Shown: positions 41,531 to 50,157 of the stretch, piece after piece
How the letters are laid out: each line of letters begins with the position of its first letter
Numbering within the stretch: the stretch's first letter is position 1
Source of the DNA: Edaphobacter paludis
GTDB taxonomy: Bacteria; Acidobacteriota; Terriglobia; Terriglobales; Acidobacteriaceae
Reading direction: 5' to 3'
Length of the DNA stretch: 64,000 nt
Assembly: GCF_039993895.1 (NCBI RefSeq)
Contig: NZ_CP121194.1
Location: forward strand, 1-64,000
Made by a program: the position numbers and the translations under genes
The notes under the pieces: model-generated
Database searches by the model: none
What the model was told of the DNA's origin: nothing
What the model saw: only the letters and a program-made list of their open reading frames with translations

Positions 41531-42100
41531 TTATTTTTTGCTGCTCTTTTTTGCTGCTACCTTTTTCGCTGCGGTCTTCTTGACGGCTACCTTTTTGGTT
41601 GCGGACTTCTTCGCAGGAGTCTTCTTTACTGCTGCCTTCTTCGCCGGAGCTTTCTTCACTGCGGCCTTCTTGGGCGGGATCGCCTTTGCCGGAGCCTTTT
41701 TCGCACGAACCGTTGCGATTCGTGCCTTCAGCTCGGCATTTAGATCGGCCACGCTCAGCGAAGTGGCAGTTTTGCGTAGCCGCTCCAGACCATAGAAGGC
41801 TCGTTTCTCTGCTGAAAATACATGGACGATAAAGTCCACATAGTCCATTAGGATCCACTCCGCTTGCCGTCGTCCTTCGACCGAGTTCGGATACACCCCA
41901 AACTCTCGTTTCAAACGAATCTCGATCTCGTCGGTGATGGCGACGTTCTGGCGTTCGTTGGTGCCATTGCAGATCAGAAAGTAGTCGGTAAGCCCGCTCT
42001 CCGCCGGGTCGAGCGCGAGAATTCGAATATCTTCAGCCTTTTTGTCTTCGCAAGCCGCGGCGGCGGCGAGCAGTAGCTGGTTGCTTTCCGTAGATGGCAT
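41531..42100 (-). CDS. rsfS: Ribosomal silencing factor RsfS with a Lys/Ala-rich histone-H1-like tail
   Basis: 189 residues from ATG 42100 (AAGGAG upstream); the frame open to 42154 is longer than needed. Residues 7-118 are the RsfS/Iojap domain (YFLICNGTNERQNVAI, GRRQAEWILMDYVDFIVHVF), which binds ribosomal protein uL14 and blocks joining of the subunits. Normal RsfS is about 105-120 residues. Here a 57-residue basic tail (133-189) contains KK doublets at strict five-residue spacing from 144 to 184, with Ala, Val, Thr and Pro between them, like the tails of bacterial histone-H1-like proteins. The tail probably binds rRNA or DNA. Confidence 0.93.
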   Translation of the reverse strand: MPSTESNQLLLAAAAACEDKKAEDIRILALDPAESGLTDYFLICNGTNERQNVAITDEIEIRLKREFGVYPNSVEGRRQAEWILMDYVDFIVHVFSAEKRAFYGLERLRKTATSLSVADLNAELKARIATVRAKKAPAKAIPPKKAAVKKAPAKKAAVKKTPAKKSATKKVAVKKTAAKKVAAKKSSKK

Positions 42101-42155
42101 GAGGCTCCTTAACGTCAATGGTAGCGGGTTGTGGCCGCAGAAGCCAGTGTTCATG

Positions 42156-43745
42156 CTATTTCTGCTGCTTCACCCAGGCGTCAAGATCGCCGGAGGTGTG
42201 CAATTGGCCGGCAATCAGGGCGTCCAGCAGCGATCGGGTGTGGACTGCCTTGAACGGCGTGTCGATTCGTGACCCTAGTTGCTGCCCTGGAAGCTTCACG
42301 ATGTAAGCCGGCCGGTCATCGAACTGGGCGCCGTGGCTGGCCGCTTCCTCTTCGGGCATCCAGCCTCTCATCTTCGACCACAGGAAGCTGGTCCGCCAGG
42401 AGTGGTCCCCCATAATCACGATCGCGGACGAATCCCACTCGTTCCGCTGCTGCAGCAGGCTGCGAACATGAGCAACATAGCTATCCGCGAGCGCAAGGTT
42501 ATCGATATAAGAAGACGGTCCAGTTGTGAGAATTTTATTGCGACGATCGTAGATGCCTTCCGGGTGCGGTATGGGCATATGCAGAAAGACGAAGTCTGCG
42601 TCTGAGTCTGCGAGCATAGAATCTCCTGCACTGCGAAGCTCGCGATAGTCGGCAATGTGAAGCCTGGTTTCCAGTTGAGGTTTGGCCGAAGCGGGGTGCT
42701 GGCCGGGAAGACGCACCGATATGGCCTTAATGCGATGAGCCATCTGCCGCAGCAGGTTATCGGAGAGACTCTGACCAGCAACGATGCCCCCGGGATAGGG
42801 AAGCTGAAAGGTCCAGAAGCAGTGATCGAGTACCTCGGGAAGAATGCGGCAATAGGGGTTATACCAGCCAGCTACCGCCGTGCTGTAACCGGCGTTCAAT
42901 GCATCCTGAAATACGGTCTGGTGAGGATCAAAGGGCTGCCACGTTTTTGTGTCCGGGCGATGCAGAGAGAGTTGCGCCCCACTGGAAGACACACGGATGT
43001 CATCTACCGGAAGGCCTGTCATCAGAGAAGGAATAGCTCTTTCGGTGAAATTGGCGGCGGGAACGACATGGGTGAAGACTACCGATTCGCGTGCGATGGC
43101 GTCGAAAGCGGGAAGCTCCAGGCCAGGAAATCGCCGTTCATAGACCTGCTGGTAAGAGAGTTCATCGAGCACAATCCAAATAATTCGCGGAGCCGAAGCC
43201 CGACGATGTGAGCTGACAGAATGTTGATGCAGCACGATGGGCGTGCTAAGTTCACGGGCCTGCCATCCATACCAGAGCAGTTGGCCCACGATGAAAATGC
43301 CATAGAGAGCGACAAAGCCGAGTACAACGCTCAGAAGCCCCTCAAGCCTTTGGAACGGTGGAAGGAATGCTGGTCTCCAGAAAACTGAAAGTGTGACAAA
43401 AGCCGTCAAGCACAAGGCGAGTAGAGATACGGTGACCGTATGAGGAATGACGAACCCGGCCAGCATCGATATGTTTTTCAGCAAAATCCATGGCAGAGAG
43501 AAGAGGATCGCAGACCAAATCTCGAATTGACGGCGGCCAGGCTTCTCCGCTAAAAGAAGCGCGAAGGAAAGAAGCGCCCAAAGCAAAAATAAGTCAAACA
43601 GTACCATTACAAAAAGGGTCAACGCCGGGCCGCTGGTGTGATAAAGGGCGGTATGCGCTGGGGCGATGAGGGGTCCAACAATGGCAAGCAGGCATAATGT
43701 CGCTATGCCAAAGGCGACAAGGACCGGATGGAAGGGACGCTTCAT
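42156..43745 (-). CDS. Membrane-anchored sulfatase/alkaline-phosphatase-superfamily protein (LTA synthase or EptA-like)
   Basis: 529 residues. Five membrane helices occupy the first 165 residues, then a periplasmic alkaline-phosphatase fold. The metal and active-site residues are visible: IVLDELSYQ (Asp), ANFTERAIPSLMTG (Thr nucleophile) and IVIMGDHSWRT (Asp-His). The layout matches phosphoglycerol or phosphoethanolamine transferases that decorate envelope glycans or lipids. The start is 2 bp after the methyltransferase stop, so the two are cotranslated. The donor and acceptor cannot be read from the sequence. Confidence 0.85.
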   Translation of the reverse strand: MKRPFHPVLVAFGIATLCLLAIVGPLIAPAHTALYHTSGPALTLFVMVLFDLFLLWALLSFALLLAEKPGRRQFEIWSAILFSLPWILLKNISMLAGFVIPHTVTVSLLALCLTAFVTLSVFWRPAFLPPFQRLEGLLSVVLGFVALYGIFIVGQLLWYGWQARELSTPIVLHQHSVSSHRRASAPRIIWIVLDELSYQQVYERRFPGLELPAFDAIARESVVFTHVVPAANFTERAIPSLMTGLPVDDIRVSSSGAQLSLHRPDTKTWQPFDPHQTVFQDALNAGYSTAVAGWYNPYCRILPEVLDHCFWTFQLPYPGGIVAGQSLSDNLLRQMAHRIKAISVRLPGQHPASAKPQLETRLHIADYRELRSAGDSMLADSDADFVFLHMPIPHPEGIYDRRNKILTTGPSSYIDNLALADSYVAHVRSLLQQRNEWDSSAIVIMGDHSWRTSFLWSKMRGWMPEEEAASHGAQFDDRPAYIVKLPGQQLGSRIDTPFKAVHTRSLLDALIAGQLHTSGDLDAWVKQQK

Positions 43746-43747
43746 GA

Positions 43748-45154
43748 TTATCTTTTGAGCAGATGGAACAGTATGCGTCCATTCTGCAAAGTGCTCTCAT
43801 TGAGGACACTGAAGTGCTCTGCGAAGGCATCGCGGAATGCGGTTTCGCTAATGTGAGCGTAGATGCTGTCCCGCCCGCGTACTAACTCCTGAAACTTCGG
43901 GTCGGTCGGCGGTACCCATTCGATAATCAGATTCCGTGTCGTGAGATTGCCGCACAAGGCGGCGATGCTGTTCATGGGAATCTGGCTGCGGAGCAGCAGA
44001 TGATGCAGCACTGCGAGGATCATCACCGTATCGAAATGCCCGGAGCAGCGACTGAGGAAGGAAGCGTTCTCGCGATTTTCCCAGCCGACAGAGGGTGTGG
44101 GATGGGCAAGATCGACGCACAGCGGCAGGATATTTTTGTCGCTTCCCTTCAGCATTGCGCATAGGCGATCGACCGTCTGGAGATCGGTGTCGATCGAAAC
44201 GACCTTGGCGCCTGCATCGGCGGCCAGCATGGAATAGACACCTGTGTTGCAGCCGACATCGAGAACGCGTGAAGGTGCAGCCGCAGCGAGTGCGTCGGCA
44301 ACGAAGCGGCGCTTGCCGGCATGGTCTTCCTCGCTATAGTGGGTTGCCGTCTCCGCGTAGTCCGACCATGTGGATGTTTTATGCGCCGGAGTGACCTGAC
44401 GCATGTGCGCGAGCAGACCTTTCAGGGTCTTCAGCAGGATATGTTTCGTGACTTCCGGATCTTTGACAGTGCGGGACGCAATGCCGGCAGTTGCGAGCTT
44501 TTTACTATTTGCCAGCAGCGAGGGGAGGGTAACGGCAGAGAGGGCAGGTTGTCGGATACGCGAAGACCACGGCAGAGCAGTGTAAATTTCCTCAGGCTCA
44601 TAACCGTCTCGTCGGGTCAGAACTCCTTGCAGAGGCCAGCCGAGTTGCGAGTAGGCGAGCATTGGCAGCAGAAAAGTGCGGACAAATTGTCCATAGGGAT
44701 ACCAGATGGGCTGGTCAGGAACCGCACGCTCGATAGAGAGCACATCGACAAAGACCGGCTTCATACCTTGAAACAGTACGTTGAGCGGAGTCGCGTCTTT
44801 CAGGAGCCAGCCCTGCTTGACGAGGTCGCTGCAGAGATTCAGCGTCAGTTCGGCGGCGGCGAGCCAAAGGGAAGGCGGCCACTCCCACGGATAAGAGGGA
44901 AATGCGATGCGCGGATGGCGGAGGGTGAGCGTCTCGGAGTCAGTGCCGGGATAAGAGCCGCGGGGCAATACTTCGCTGGCAACAAGGCGGTTATTGGCGA
45001 CGAGTTCGGAAGCGAGAGGCAGAGCGAGAAACTTGAGTATTTCGGCGTCGAATGGAGAGCGGATCGTGCGATACACTGCGTCCGATTTGATCTCTACATA
45101 TCCTGCGGGGTCACGAAATGTCGGGAGAAAGGGGAAAGAAGACAATTCCGCCAT
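43748..45154 (-). CDS. Two-domain protein: kinase-like N-terminus plus class I SAM methyltransferase (NoeA-like)
   Basis: 468 residues from ATG 45154, one base after the stop of the small upstream gene (TGA-C-ATG). The C-terminal half is a Rossmann methyltransferase (motif I VLDVGCNTGVYS; VSIDTD; VMILAVLHHLL). The N-terminal half contains GWLLKDATPLNVLF then PVFVDVLSIE, which resembles the catalytic loop (D...N) and metal Asp of small-molecule or LPS kinases. It resembles NoeA-like nodulation/host-specificity proteins thought to modify glycans. It lies in a three-gene operon with a YVDPGS membrane protein and a sulfatase-like transferase. Confidence 0.85.
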   Translation of the reverse strand: MAELSSFPFLPTFRDPAGYVEIKSDAVYRTIRSPFDAEILKFLALPLASELVANNRLVASEVLPRGSYPGTDSETLTLRHPRIAFPSYPWEWPPSLWLAAAELTLNLCSDLVKQGWLLKDATPLNVLFQGMKPVFVDVLSIERAVPDQPIWYPYGQFVRTFLLPMLAYSQLGWPLQGVLTRRDGYEPEEIYTALPWSSRIRQPALSAVTLPSLLANSKKLATAGIASRTVKDPEVTKHILLKTLKGLLAHMRQVTPAHKTSTWSDYAETATHYSEEDHAGKRRFVADALAAAAPSRVLDVGCNTGVYSMLAADAGAKVVSIDTDLQTVDRLCAMLKGSDKNILPLCVDLAHPTPSVGWENRENASFLSRCSGHFDTVMILAVLHHLLLRSQIPMNSIAALCGNLTTRNLIIEWVPPTDPKFQELVRGRDSIYAHISETAFRDAFAEHFSVLNESTLQNGRILFHLLKR

Positions 45155-45155
45155 G

Positions 45156-45386
45156 TCAGCGCGATTTGCCCGATACGTCAGTCGCATCAGCGGAGGATCG
45201 CGTGAAGAGCGCTTTTATTTTGCGGCGAAAGTAGAAGATGGCCCCGGTAACAATGGCACTAAGGCTTTGAAAGAGAAGAAGGCTTGAACCTGGATCGACA
45301 TATGCGTAAGCGCGCCGTTCGAAGCAGAAGCTGAGTGCGACAAAGAGAGCCGCCGTTACCGCGAAATATTTTAATTTCAATGCCAT
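45156..45386 (-). CDS. Small YVDPGS-motif membrane protein
   Basis: 76 residues. A signal anchor or signal peptide (about 6-27) ends in AYA, then YVDPGSSLLLFQSLSAIVTGAIFYFRRKI, a motif plus membrane helix seen in small proteins linked to exopolysaccharide and sulfatase-like loci. The basic C-terminal tail is cytoplasmic. GGAGCAGCAATG upstream supplies the RBS. It is the first gene of the three-gene unit 45386-42156. It may help anchor or assemble the envelope-modifying enzymes; no function is established. Confidence 0.75.
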   Translation of the reverse strand: MALKLKYFAVTAALFVALSFCFERRAYAYVDPGSSLLLFQSLSAIVTGAIFYFRRKIKALFTRSSADATDVSGKSR

Positions 45387-45559
45387 TGCTGCTCCTCGGG
45401 CGGATTGAGAAAAAGGGATGCCTAATCACCTGAAACACTGCGCAAACGAAATAGTCTTGCGCCCGGCCAACTTTTATTTCATCGTTTGTTTACGATTTAG
45501 CGGGCAAGATAGTTTCGCTCTCGCTACTAGATGGTTATCGGCTATTTGCTGAAAAAGTT

Positions 45560-46174
45560 TCAGTGGTAGAGATGGTGGGTATGGATGTAGGTTGAAACGG
45601 CTGACGGAAGCGCGTCAGTGCATGATTCTCCGGCTTGCAGACGTTGCCGCAGGACGGTTGCGGAGATGTCTTCGTGCACCGTAGTCAGAAGGTGTACACG
45701 ACTCTGCTGGTGCGGTGTGAGGTGGAGGGAGGAGAGATCTTCACGCGAAAAATCTGCGAGCGAAAAACCAGGGCGGCTGACGACGATCCATTCGGCCAGT
45801 TCGAGCAAACGGTTCGGCTCGTGCCAGCGGGGAAGGTCGAGAAAGCTGTCTGCGCCAACAAGGTTGAAGAGCGTGTCCTCGGGCAGGGCCCGTCGCAATG
45901 AGGCGAGCGTGTCCGCGGTGTAGTTGGGGAGGCCGTCGGAGCGGGGGGCATCGATGGCGGAGGCTCGAAAACGCTTGTCCTGCTTGCACGCCAGAGTCGT
46001 CATGGCGAGGCGGTCGGTGAAGGAGGAGGGGCTTCCGTCGAGCTTCAGGGGCTGGCGGCCTGCCGGGGCGAAGAGGACAGTATCGAGTTGAAACGCCTCG
46101 GCAGCGGCCCTGGCGATCGCGAGATGACCGAGGTGAGGTGGATCGAAGGTGCCGCCGAAGAGAGCGATGCGCAA
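45560..46174 (-). CDS. nadD: Nicotinate-nucleotide adenylyltransferase
   Basis: 204 residues. GGTFDPPHLGHLAIA (about 8-22) is the nucleotidyltransferase T/HxGH motif, and ISATVLRQRL near the C-terminus is the ISSTxIR motif. It adenylates nicotinate mononucleotide to give deamido-NAD. It lies 21 bp downstream of the beta-barrel gene. In many bacteria nadD is next to rsfS; here a three-gene envelope cassette separates them on the same strand. Confidence 0.95.
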   Translation of the reverse strand: MRIALFGGTFDPPHLGHLAIARAAAEAFQLDTVLFAPAGRQPLKLDGSPSSFTDRLAMTTLACKQDKRFRASAIDAPRSDGLPNYTADTLASLRRALPEDTLFNLVGADSFLDLPRWHEPNRLLELAEWIVVSRPGFSLADFSREDLSSLHLTPHQQSRVHLLTTVHEDISATVLRQRLQAGESCTDALPSAVSTYIHTHHLYH

Positions 46175-46195
46175 AGGCTTAACCTCTGGCCTGGC

Positions 46196-46810
46196 TTAGA
46201 AGGGCAGGTGGAAGACGACGCCGGAGCTAACGGATTGCAGCGGATAGTTGTGGCTGTTGGTCCCAAACGGATTGAGGCCGCCCGCGCCGATCTCGACGAG
46301 GCGGAAGTCCATATAAGGCAGCAGCGGAATGTCCACGCCGGCAAAGCCCATGTATTCGAAGTTACTGTGCAGGGTGACACCGTTGTCGTAAAGGAGGCCG
46401 TAATTGGTACTGCCGAGGCCGACCGACCCTTGAATATAAGGCCGGAGCGCGTGGTGGAGGAGGGGCGCGTTGAAGACGGCGCGAACGCCGATGAGGCCGG
46501 AGTTGATGCGAGCCCCGCCGCCATTGGCGTTGATATAGTCTCCCCGCTTGGTGGTGGTGATGGTGCCGCGCAGATCGGCGCCGAGCTTGACGACGCGGCC
46601 GAGCTTGAGGAAGTCGTAGTAGACGCCGCCAGTGCCGCCGAGGGGGGAGACATCGTTGTTGACAGCGCTTGGGGTCGTGACCAGCGGGGAAGACTTAATG
46701 TTGCTCAGGCGATTGGCGGTGAAGGTGCCATAAGCGCCGAACTGGGCCTGGGCAGTGGCTGTAACGAAAATTGCGACGGCCAGAAGGAGAAGTGCTTTGC
46801 GGAGATTCAT
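46196..46810 (-). CDS. Outer-membrane beta-barrel protein, unknown function
   Basis: 204 residues. Signal peptide MNLRKALLLLAVAIFVTATAQAQ, then alternating strands with glycine-rich turns and a C-terminal aromatic residue (VVFHLPF), the signature of outer-membrane porin-like eight-stranded barrels. Just upstream of nadD with a 21-bp gap, so possibly cotranscribed. No ligand or enzymatic motif is visible. Confidence 0.85.
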   Translation of the reverse strand: MNLRKALLLLAVAIFVTATAQAQFGAYGTFTANRLSNIKSSPLVTTPSAVNNDVSPLGGTGGVYYDFLKLGRVVKLGADLRGTITTTKRGDYINANGGGARINSGLIGVRAVFNAPLLHHALRPYIQGSVGLGSTNYGLLYDNGVTLHSNFEYMGFAGVDIPLLPYMDFRLVEIGAGGLNPFGTNSHNYPLQSVSSGVVFHLPF

Positions 46811-46926
46811 GTAGCGTCTAGTTTACCTGCTGGGGTGTTTTGAGGGGATTGTTGACGCACTTTTTTGCCGCCTTCGAGCCGTCGGCTTTTCAAAGAATTC
46901 TGTTGACTCTTGTGGGAAAGAAGATT

Positions 46927-46974
46927 CGGGTGCCACATCCTTTGCGCGAAAGATACGCAAGGATGAGGCACCCG
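46927..46974. repeat. Palindromic intergenic repeat, family A, copy 1
   Basis: Imperfect 18-bp inverted repeat: cgggtgcc...atcctttgcg pairs with cgcaaggat...ggcacccg (one bulge and a small internal mismatch). It lies between the beta-barrel gene and the second TonB receptor gene. The arms share catcctttgcgc with the copy at 54342 and the gggtgcc end with the copy at 60041. REP-like. Confidence 0.75.
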
Positions 46975-47004
46975 AGGTTTTGTTGCAGTTGATTTCCAGG
47001 TGCA

Positions 47005-49848
47005 CTAGCGCTCGTGGCCAGGCGACCAGCGTAGGCTTCCGCCGACGGTGGCCTTGTAGAACTCGCGCTGGATGGGGTTGCTGGTGCTGCCCTGGTAGAA
47101 GCCAAAGACCTCGTTATTCAGATTCAGGCCGTAGACGACGGCGGTGAACCCTCTGCCCAGGTTGTAGCTTCCCTGCAGGTCGGTTTGCAGGTGGCTGTAG
47201 AGATACAGGTCGCCGTTGGGGCCCTTGATGCCGCCGCCAGTGGCAGTGTTACCGGTGCCGTCGGGGTTGCCATTGTTGAAGACTACCGGGCCTGCGTTAC
47301 TGTCGTTGTAGTTGTAGGCGAAGATGTTCGCCGCGTTGTAGCTGAGGCCGAGACGGACCGAGAGATTGCGCTTGTCGTACGTCGGGCTGATGTTCCAGGT
47401 GTTGGGAGCCTGGCGCAGCAGGTCCGGTTTATCTGAGCGTCCAAAGGCATTGCCGGTACCGTCCGGGTTGAGCCCGGGGAAGCTGACCTGCGAAGCGGAA
47501 TAGCCGTAGTTTGCCGACAGGCCGAGGCCGCCGAACAGACCGGGCAGGTAATTGAAGTGCTGTTGATAAGCGATCTCGAAACCATAGACGAAGGCGCTTC
47601 CGGCATTCTGCGGCTGCGTCTGAATAATGGTTTTGCCGGGATTGGCCGGGTCGGGAACGATAGTGTTCAACGGAATGATGGGATCGGAGAGGTGTTTGTA
47701 GAAGACACCCGCCTGCAGCAGACCGGAGGAGCGAAGGTTGTTTTCATAGAGCAGGTCGACGTTGTCGGCATGTTCGGCCTTCAGGTTTGGATTGCCGACG
47801 CTCGAAAGAGTACGCACACCGCCTGGCGAGATTGAAGCGAAGGAGACCAGGTCGGAGAAGTTCGGCCGCGATAACCCGCGTCCATACACAGCACGCAGGC
47901 CGCTGGTGGGGGTCACGGCATAACGCACCGAGGCGCTGGGCAGCACGTCCAGGTAGGAGCCCTTGGTCGTAGGCGCGCTGGGGGTGTTGGCCGCGGTGTT
48001 GCCAGCGTCGTCTTCGCTGGTGTTTTCAAAGCGCAGACCGGCGACGACACGGAACCGGTTCAGCTCGATGGTGTTCATCACGTATCCAGCCGAGACCTTC
48101 TCGATGAAGTTGAAGTTGTTTCCCAGTTGGGCCTTGCTGATGTCCTCGACGGTTGCCGTGAAAGCGGTCACTTTGTTGTAGTCCACGGCCGGTCCAAAGA
48201 CATATTTCTTGCTGTAGTAGTCCGGATCGCTGAAGTTGTTGAGAAAGCGGGTCATCGAGAGCGACTGGTCTCCTGCCGCAGCGGTCGGGACGTAGTAGCG
48301 CGTGTCCTGATTGGCAAACTTGTGCACGTTGCGGAAGCGGCCACCAAACTCGAAGATGCTGGCGTGGCTTCCGGCGTTATAGCTGGTGGCGAGCGATGCT
48401 CCGAAGCCAAGATCGACCTCGGGGTTGTAGTAGTTGTTGATGCGCTGGCCGGTGTAGAAATACTGCGCCGGGTCAAAGACATTGACGCCGGAGGGCGTGG
48501 TCAGCTTCGGCGTCAACGGCTGAGAGACGTCGAGTCCATACTGGATCGCCTGCAGGTTCGAATTCGGTCCCGGCGCGAAGCTCGCGTCGGAGTAACCCTG
48601 GTCCCGCGTTCGTCCGACCGAGGTCTCAGTGTCCCACGAGAGCAGCGACCGGGAGATGGTGTGCCGTCCGCCCAATTGCAGACTGCCCAAATCCTGAATG
48701 GGACGGCGAATCTCCGCTCCGAAAGAGCTTGTGCCGGTTCCATCCGGCTGGCCGTCGGTCGTAAAGGTCGTGGAGAGGTTATAGTCCCAGCGATTGCCGT
48801 AGTTATGGAAGAGAGAGTAGAGGCCCTTGAGGTAGATGTTGGAGGTGTCGCTGAACTTGTAGTCGACGGTCCCGGCGAATCCCAATCGTTGGCGGTAGTA
48901 CTGATAGTCGCGCTCGTCGTAACCTCCCAGAACAATGGGACCGGGTTCAACGTCGTTGATGCCACGTCCATTCCAGTCATAGGAGCCGGAGAAGATCACG
49001 CCGAGCTTCTTGTCGGCGAGGAAGCGCTTGCCCAGCGTTCCATCGAACTGATAGACCGGCCGTCCGCCGATGATGTTGGTATAGCCGCCGCCACCTTCGA
49101 GCGAGATGGTGGGGGTATCGGTCGCACTCTTGGTGCGCAGATCGACCGAGCCGCCGATGCCGTCTCCGGGCATGTTGGCCTGCAGAGTCTTATTGATCTG
49201 GACGGATTCGACCAGGTCGGCTGGGATGATGTCGAGTTTGATCTGGCGGACGGTTTCGGCGGAGGCGATATTGACGCCGTCGATAGTGGTGTTGGTCAGG
49301 CGGGGTTCGGTGCCGCGAATCTGAACATACTTGCCCTCGCCCTCATCGCGCTCCAGCGTCACGCTGGGCAGGCGGCCCAGGGCATCTGCGATATTCGCAT
49401 TGGGGAGGCTGGTGATGACGTCGGCGGGCAGGACGTTGATGATATTGTCGGCGTTGATGGTGCGGTTGATCGCCTCTAACTCGCCACCCTGACGGGGAGC
49501 ATAGACCTGAACGTCCTGCTTATTCGAGGCAATCTGGAGCGCCGCATCGACGCGGACGGACTTCCCATCGGCAACGGTGGCAACTTTGACATAGGGCGTG
49601 AAGCCCGCATAGGAGGCCGTAACCGTGTATTGGCCCGCGGCGACTCCGATCAAGGTAAATTGACCGGTCGCATCGGTCACTGCGGTTGCGCCGCCGGGGT
49701 TGAGGGTCACCTTGACACCCTGCAAGGCGGCACCCTGCACGTCGGTGATGGCGCCGATCAGCGTGCCGCGGCCGCTCTGGCCTCTTGCAGAACCTGCAAG
49801 CGTGAGAAGGATGAGGACAAGGAAGGTGCAGACACGACGGAACGGCAT
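47005..49848 (-). CDS. TonB-dependent receptor with carboxypeptidase-like regulatory domain (second copy)
   Basis: 947 residues from ATG 49848 (AGGAG five to six bases upstream). Signal peptide ending SARGQS, then a CarboxypepD_reg domain (TLIGAITDVQGAALQGVKVTL), a plug with NIADALGRLPSVTLERDEGEGKYVQIRGTEPR, and a C-terminal barrel. The plug motif and the shorter length place it nearer to sugar-type (CirA/FecA-like, TIGR01782) receptors than the first copy. Outer membrane, energised by TonB-ExbBD. Ligand unknown; no transport partner is adjacent. Confidence 0.93.
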   Translation of the reverse strand: MPFRRVCTFLVLILLTLAGSARGQSGRGTLIGAITDVQGAALQGVKVTLNPGGATAVTDATGQFTLIGVAAGQYTVTASYAGFTPYVKVATVADGKSVRVDAALQIASNKQDVQVYAPRQGGELEAINRTINADNIINVLPADVITSLPNANIADALGRLPSVTLERDEGEGKYVQIRGTEPRLTNTTIDGVNIASAETVRQIKLDIIPADLVESVQINKTLQANMPGDGIGGSVDLRTKSATDTPTISLEGGGGYTNIIGGRPVYQFDGTLGKRFLADKKLGVIFSGSYDWNGRGINDVEPGPIVLGGYDERDYQYYRQRLGFAGTVDYKFSDTSNIYLKGLYSLFHNYGNRWDYNLSTTFTTDGQPDGTGTSSFGAEIRRPIQDLGSLQLGGRHTISRSLLSWDTETSVGRTRDQGYSDASFAPGPNSNLQAIQYGLDVSQPLTPKLTTPSGVNVFDPAQYFYTGQRINNYYNPEVDLGFGASLATSYNAGSHASIFEFGGRFRNVHKFANQDTRYYVPTAAAGDQSLSMTRFLNNFSDPDYYSKKYVFGPAVDYNKVTAFTATVEDISKAQLGNNFNFIEKVSAGYVMNTIELNRFRVVAGLRFENTSEDDAGNTAANTPSAPTTKGSYLDVLPSASVRYAVTPTSGLRAVYGRGLSRPNFSDLVSFASISPGGVRTLSSVGNPNLKAEHADNVDLLYENNLRSSGLLQAGVFYKHLSDPIIPLNTIVPDPANPGKTIIQTQPQNAGSAFVYGFEIAYQQHFNYLPGLFGGLGLSANYGYSASQVSFPGLNPDGTGNAFGRSDKPDLLRQAPNTWNISPTYDKRNLSVRLGLSYNAANIFAYNYNDSNAGPVVFNNGNPDGTGNTATGGGIKGPNGDLYLYSHLQTDLQGSYNLGRGFTAVVYGLNLNNEVFGFYQGSTSNPIQREFYKATVGGSLRWSPGHER

Positions 49849-50157
49849 AACGACTCCTGAAACGCTCAAATTTTGGCTTGCATAAGCCTGCCTCGGGGGC
49901 CGGTGCACATGAGATTGGCGGCGCAAAAGGGGGCAATGTCGACGCTATGCAGCGGACATTACGAACCAGCCAATAGAGTGTGAGGATTGGGTGAACTCAT
50001 GAAACAGCGCGTGCCATATCAATAACTTGAGAGGCAACCGCGAGCGTTAAATCAAGAAACGTTAACAGAACATGCAGCGTAAATTAAGGTTCGCTCCCGA
50101 GCTGCGCTACGGGCCAACATGGAGAGGCCTCCGTAGCGCCCGCAGCGCAGGCTGCAA
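49849..50157. other. Intergenic region between the second TonB receptor gene and the amidohydrolase gene
   Basis: 309 bp holding the receptor's RBS (AGGAG just after 49850) and presumably its promoter. I see no ORF with coding character and no RNA gene. Confidence 0.5.

Noticed and set aside
48127-49479. 450-codon plus-strand ORF opposite the second TonB receptor
   Set aside because: Val/Asp/Gly-rich shadow without motif; the receptor has signal peptide, plug and RBS.
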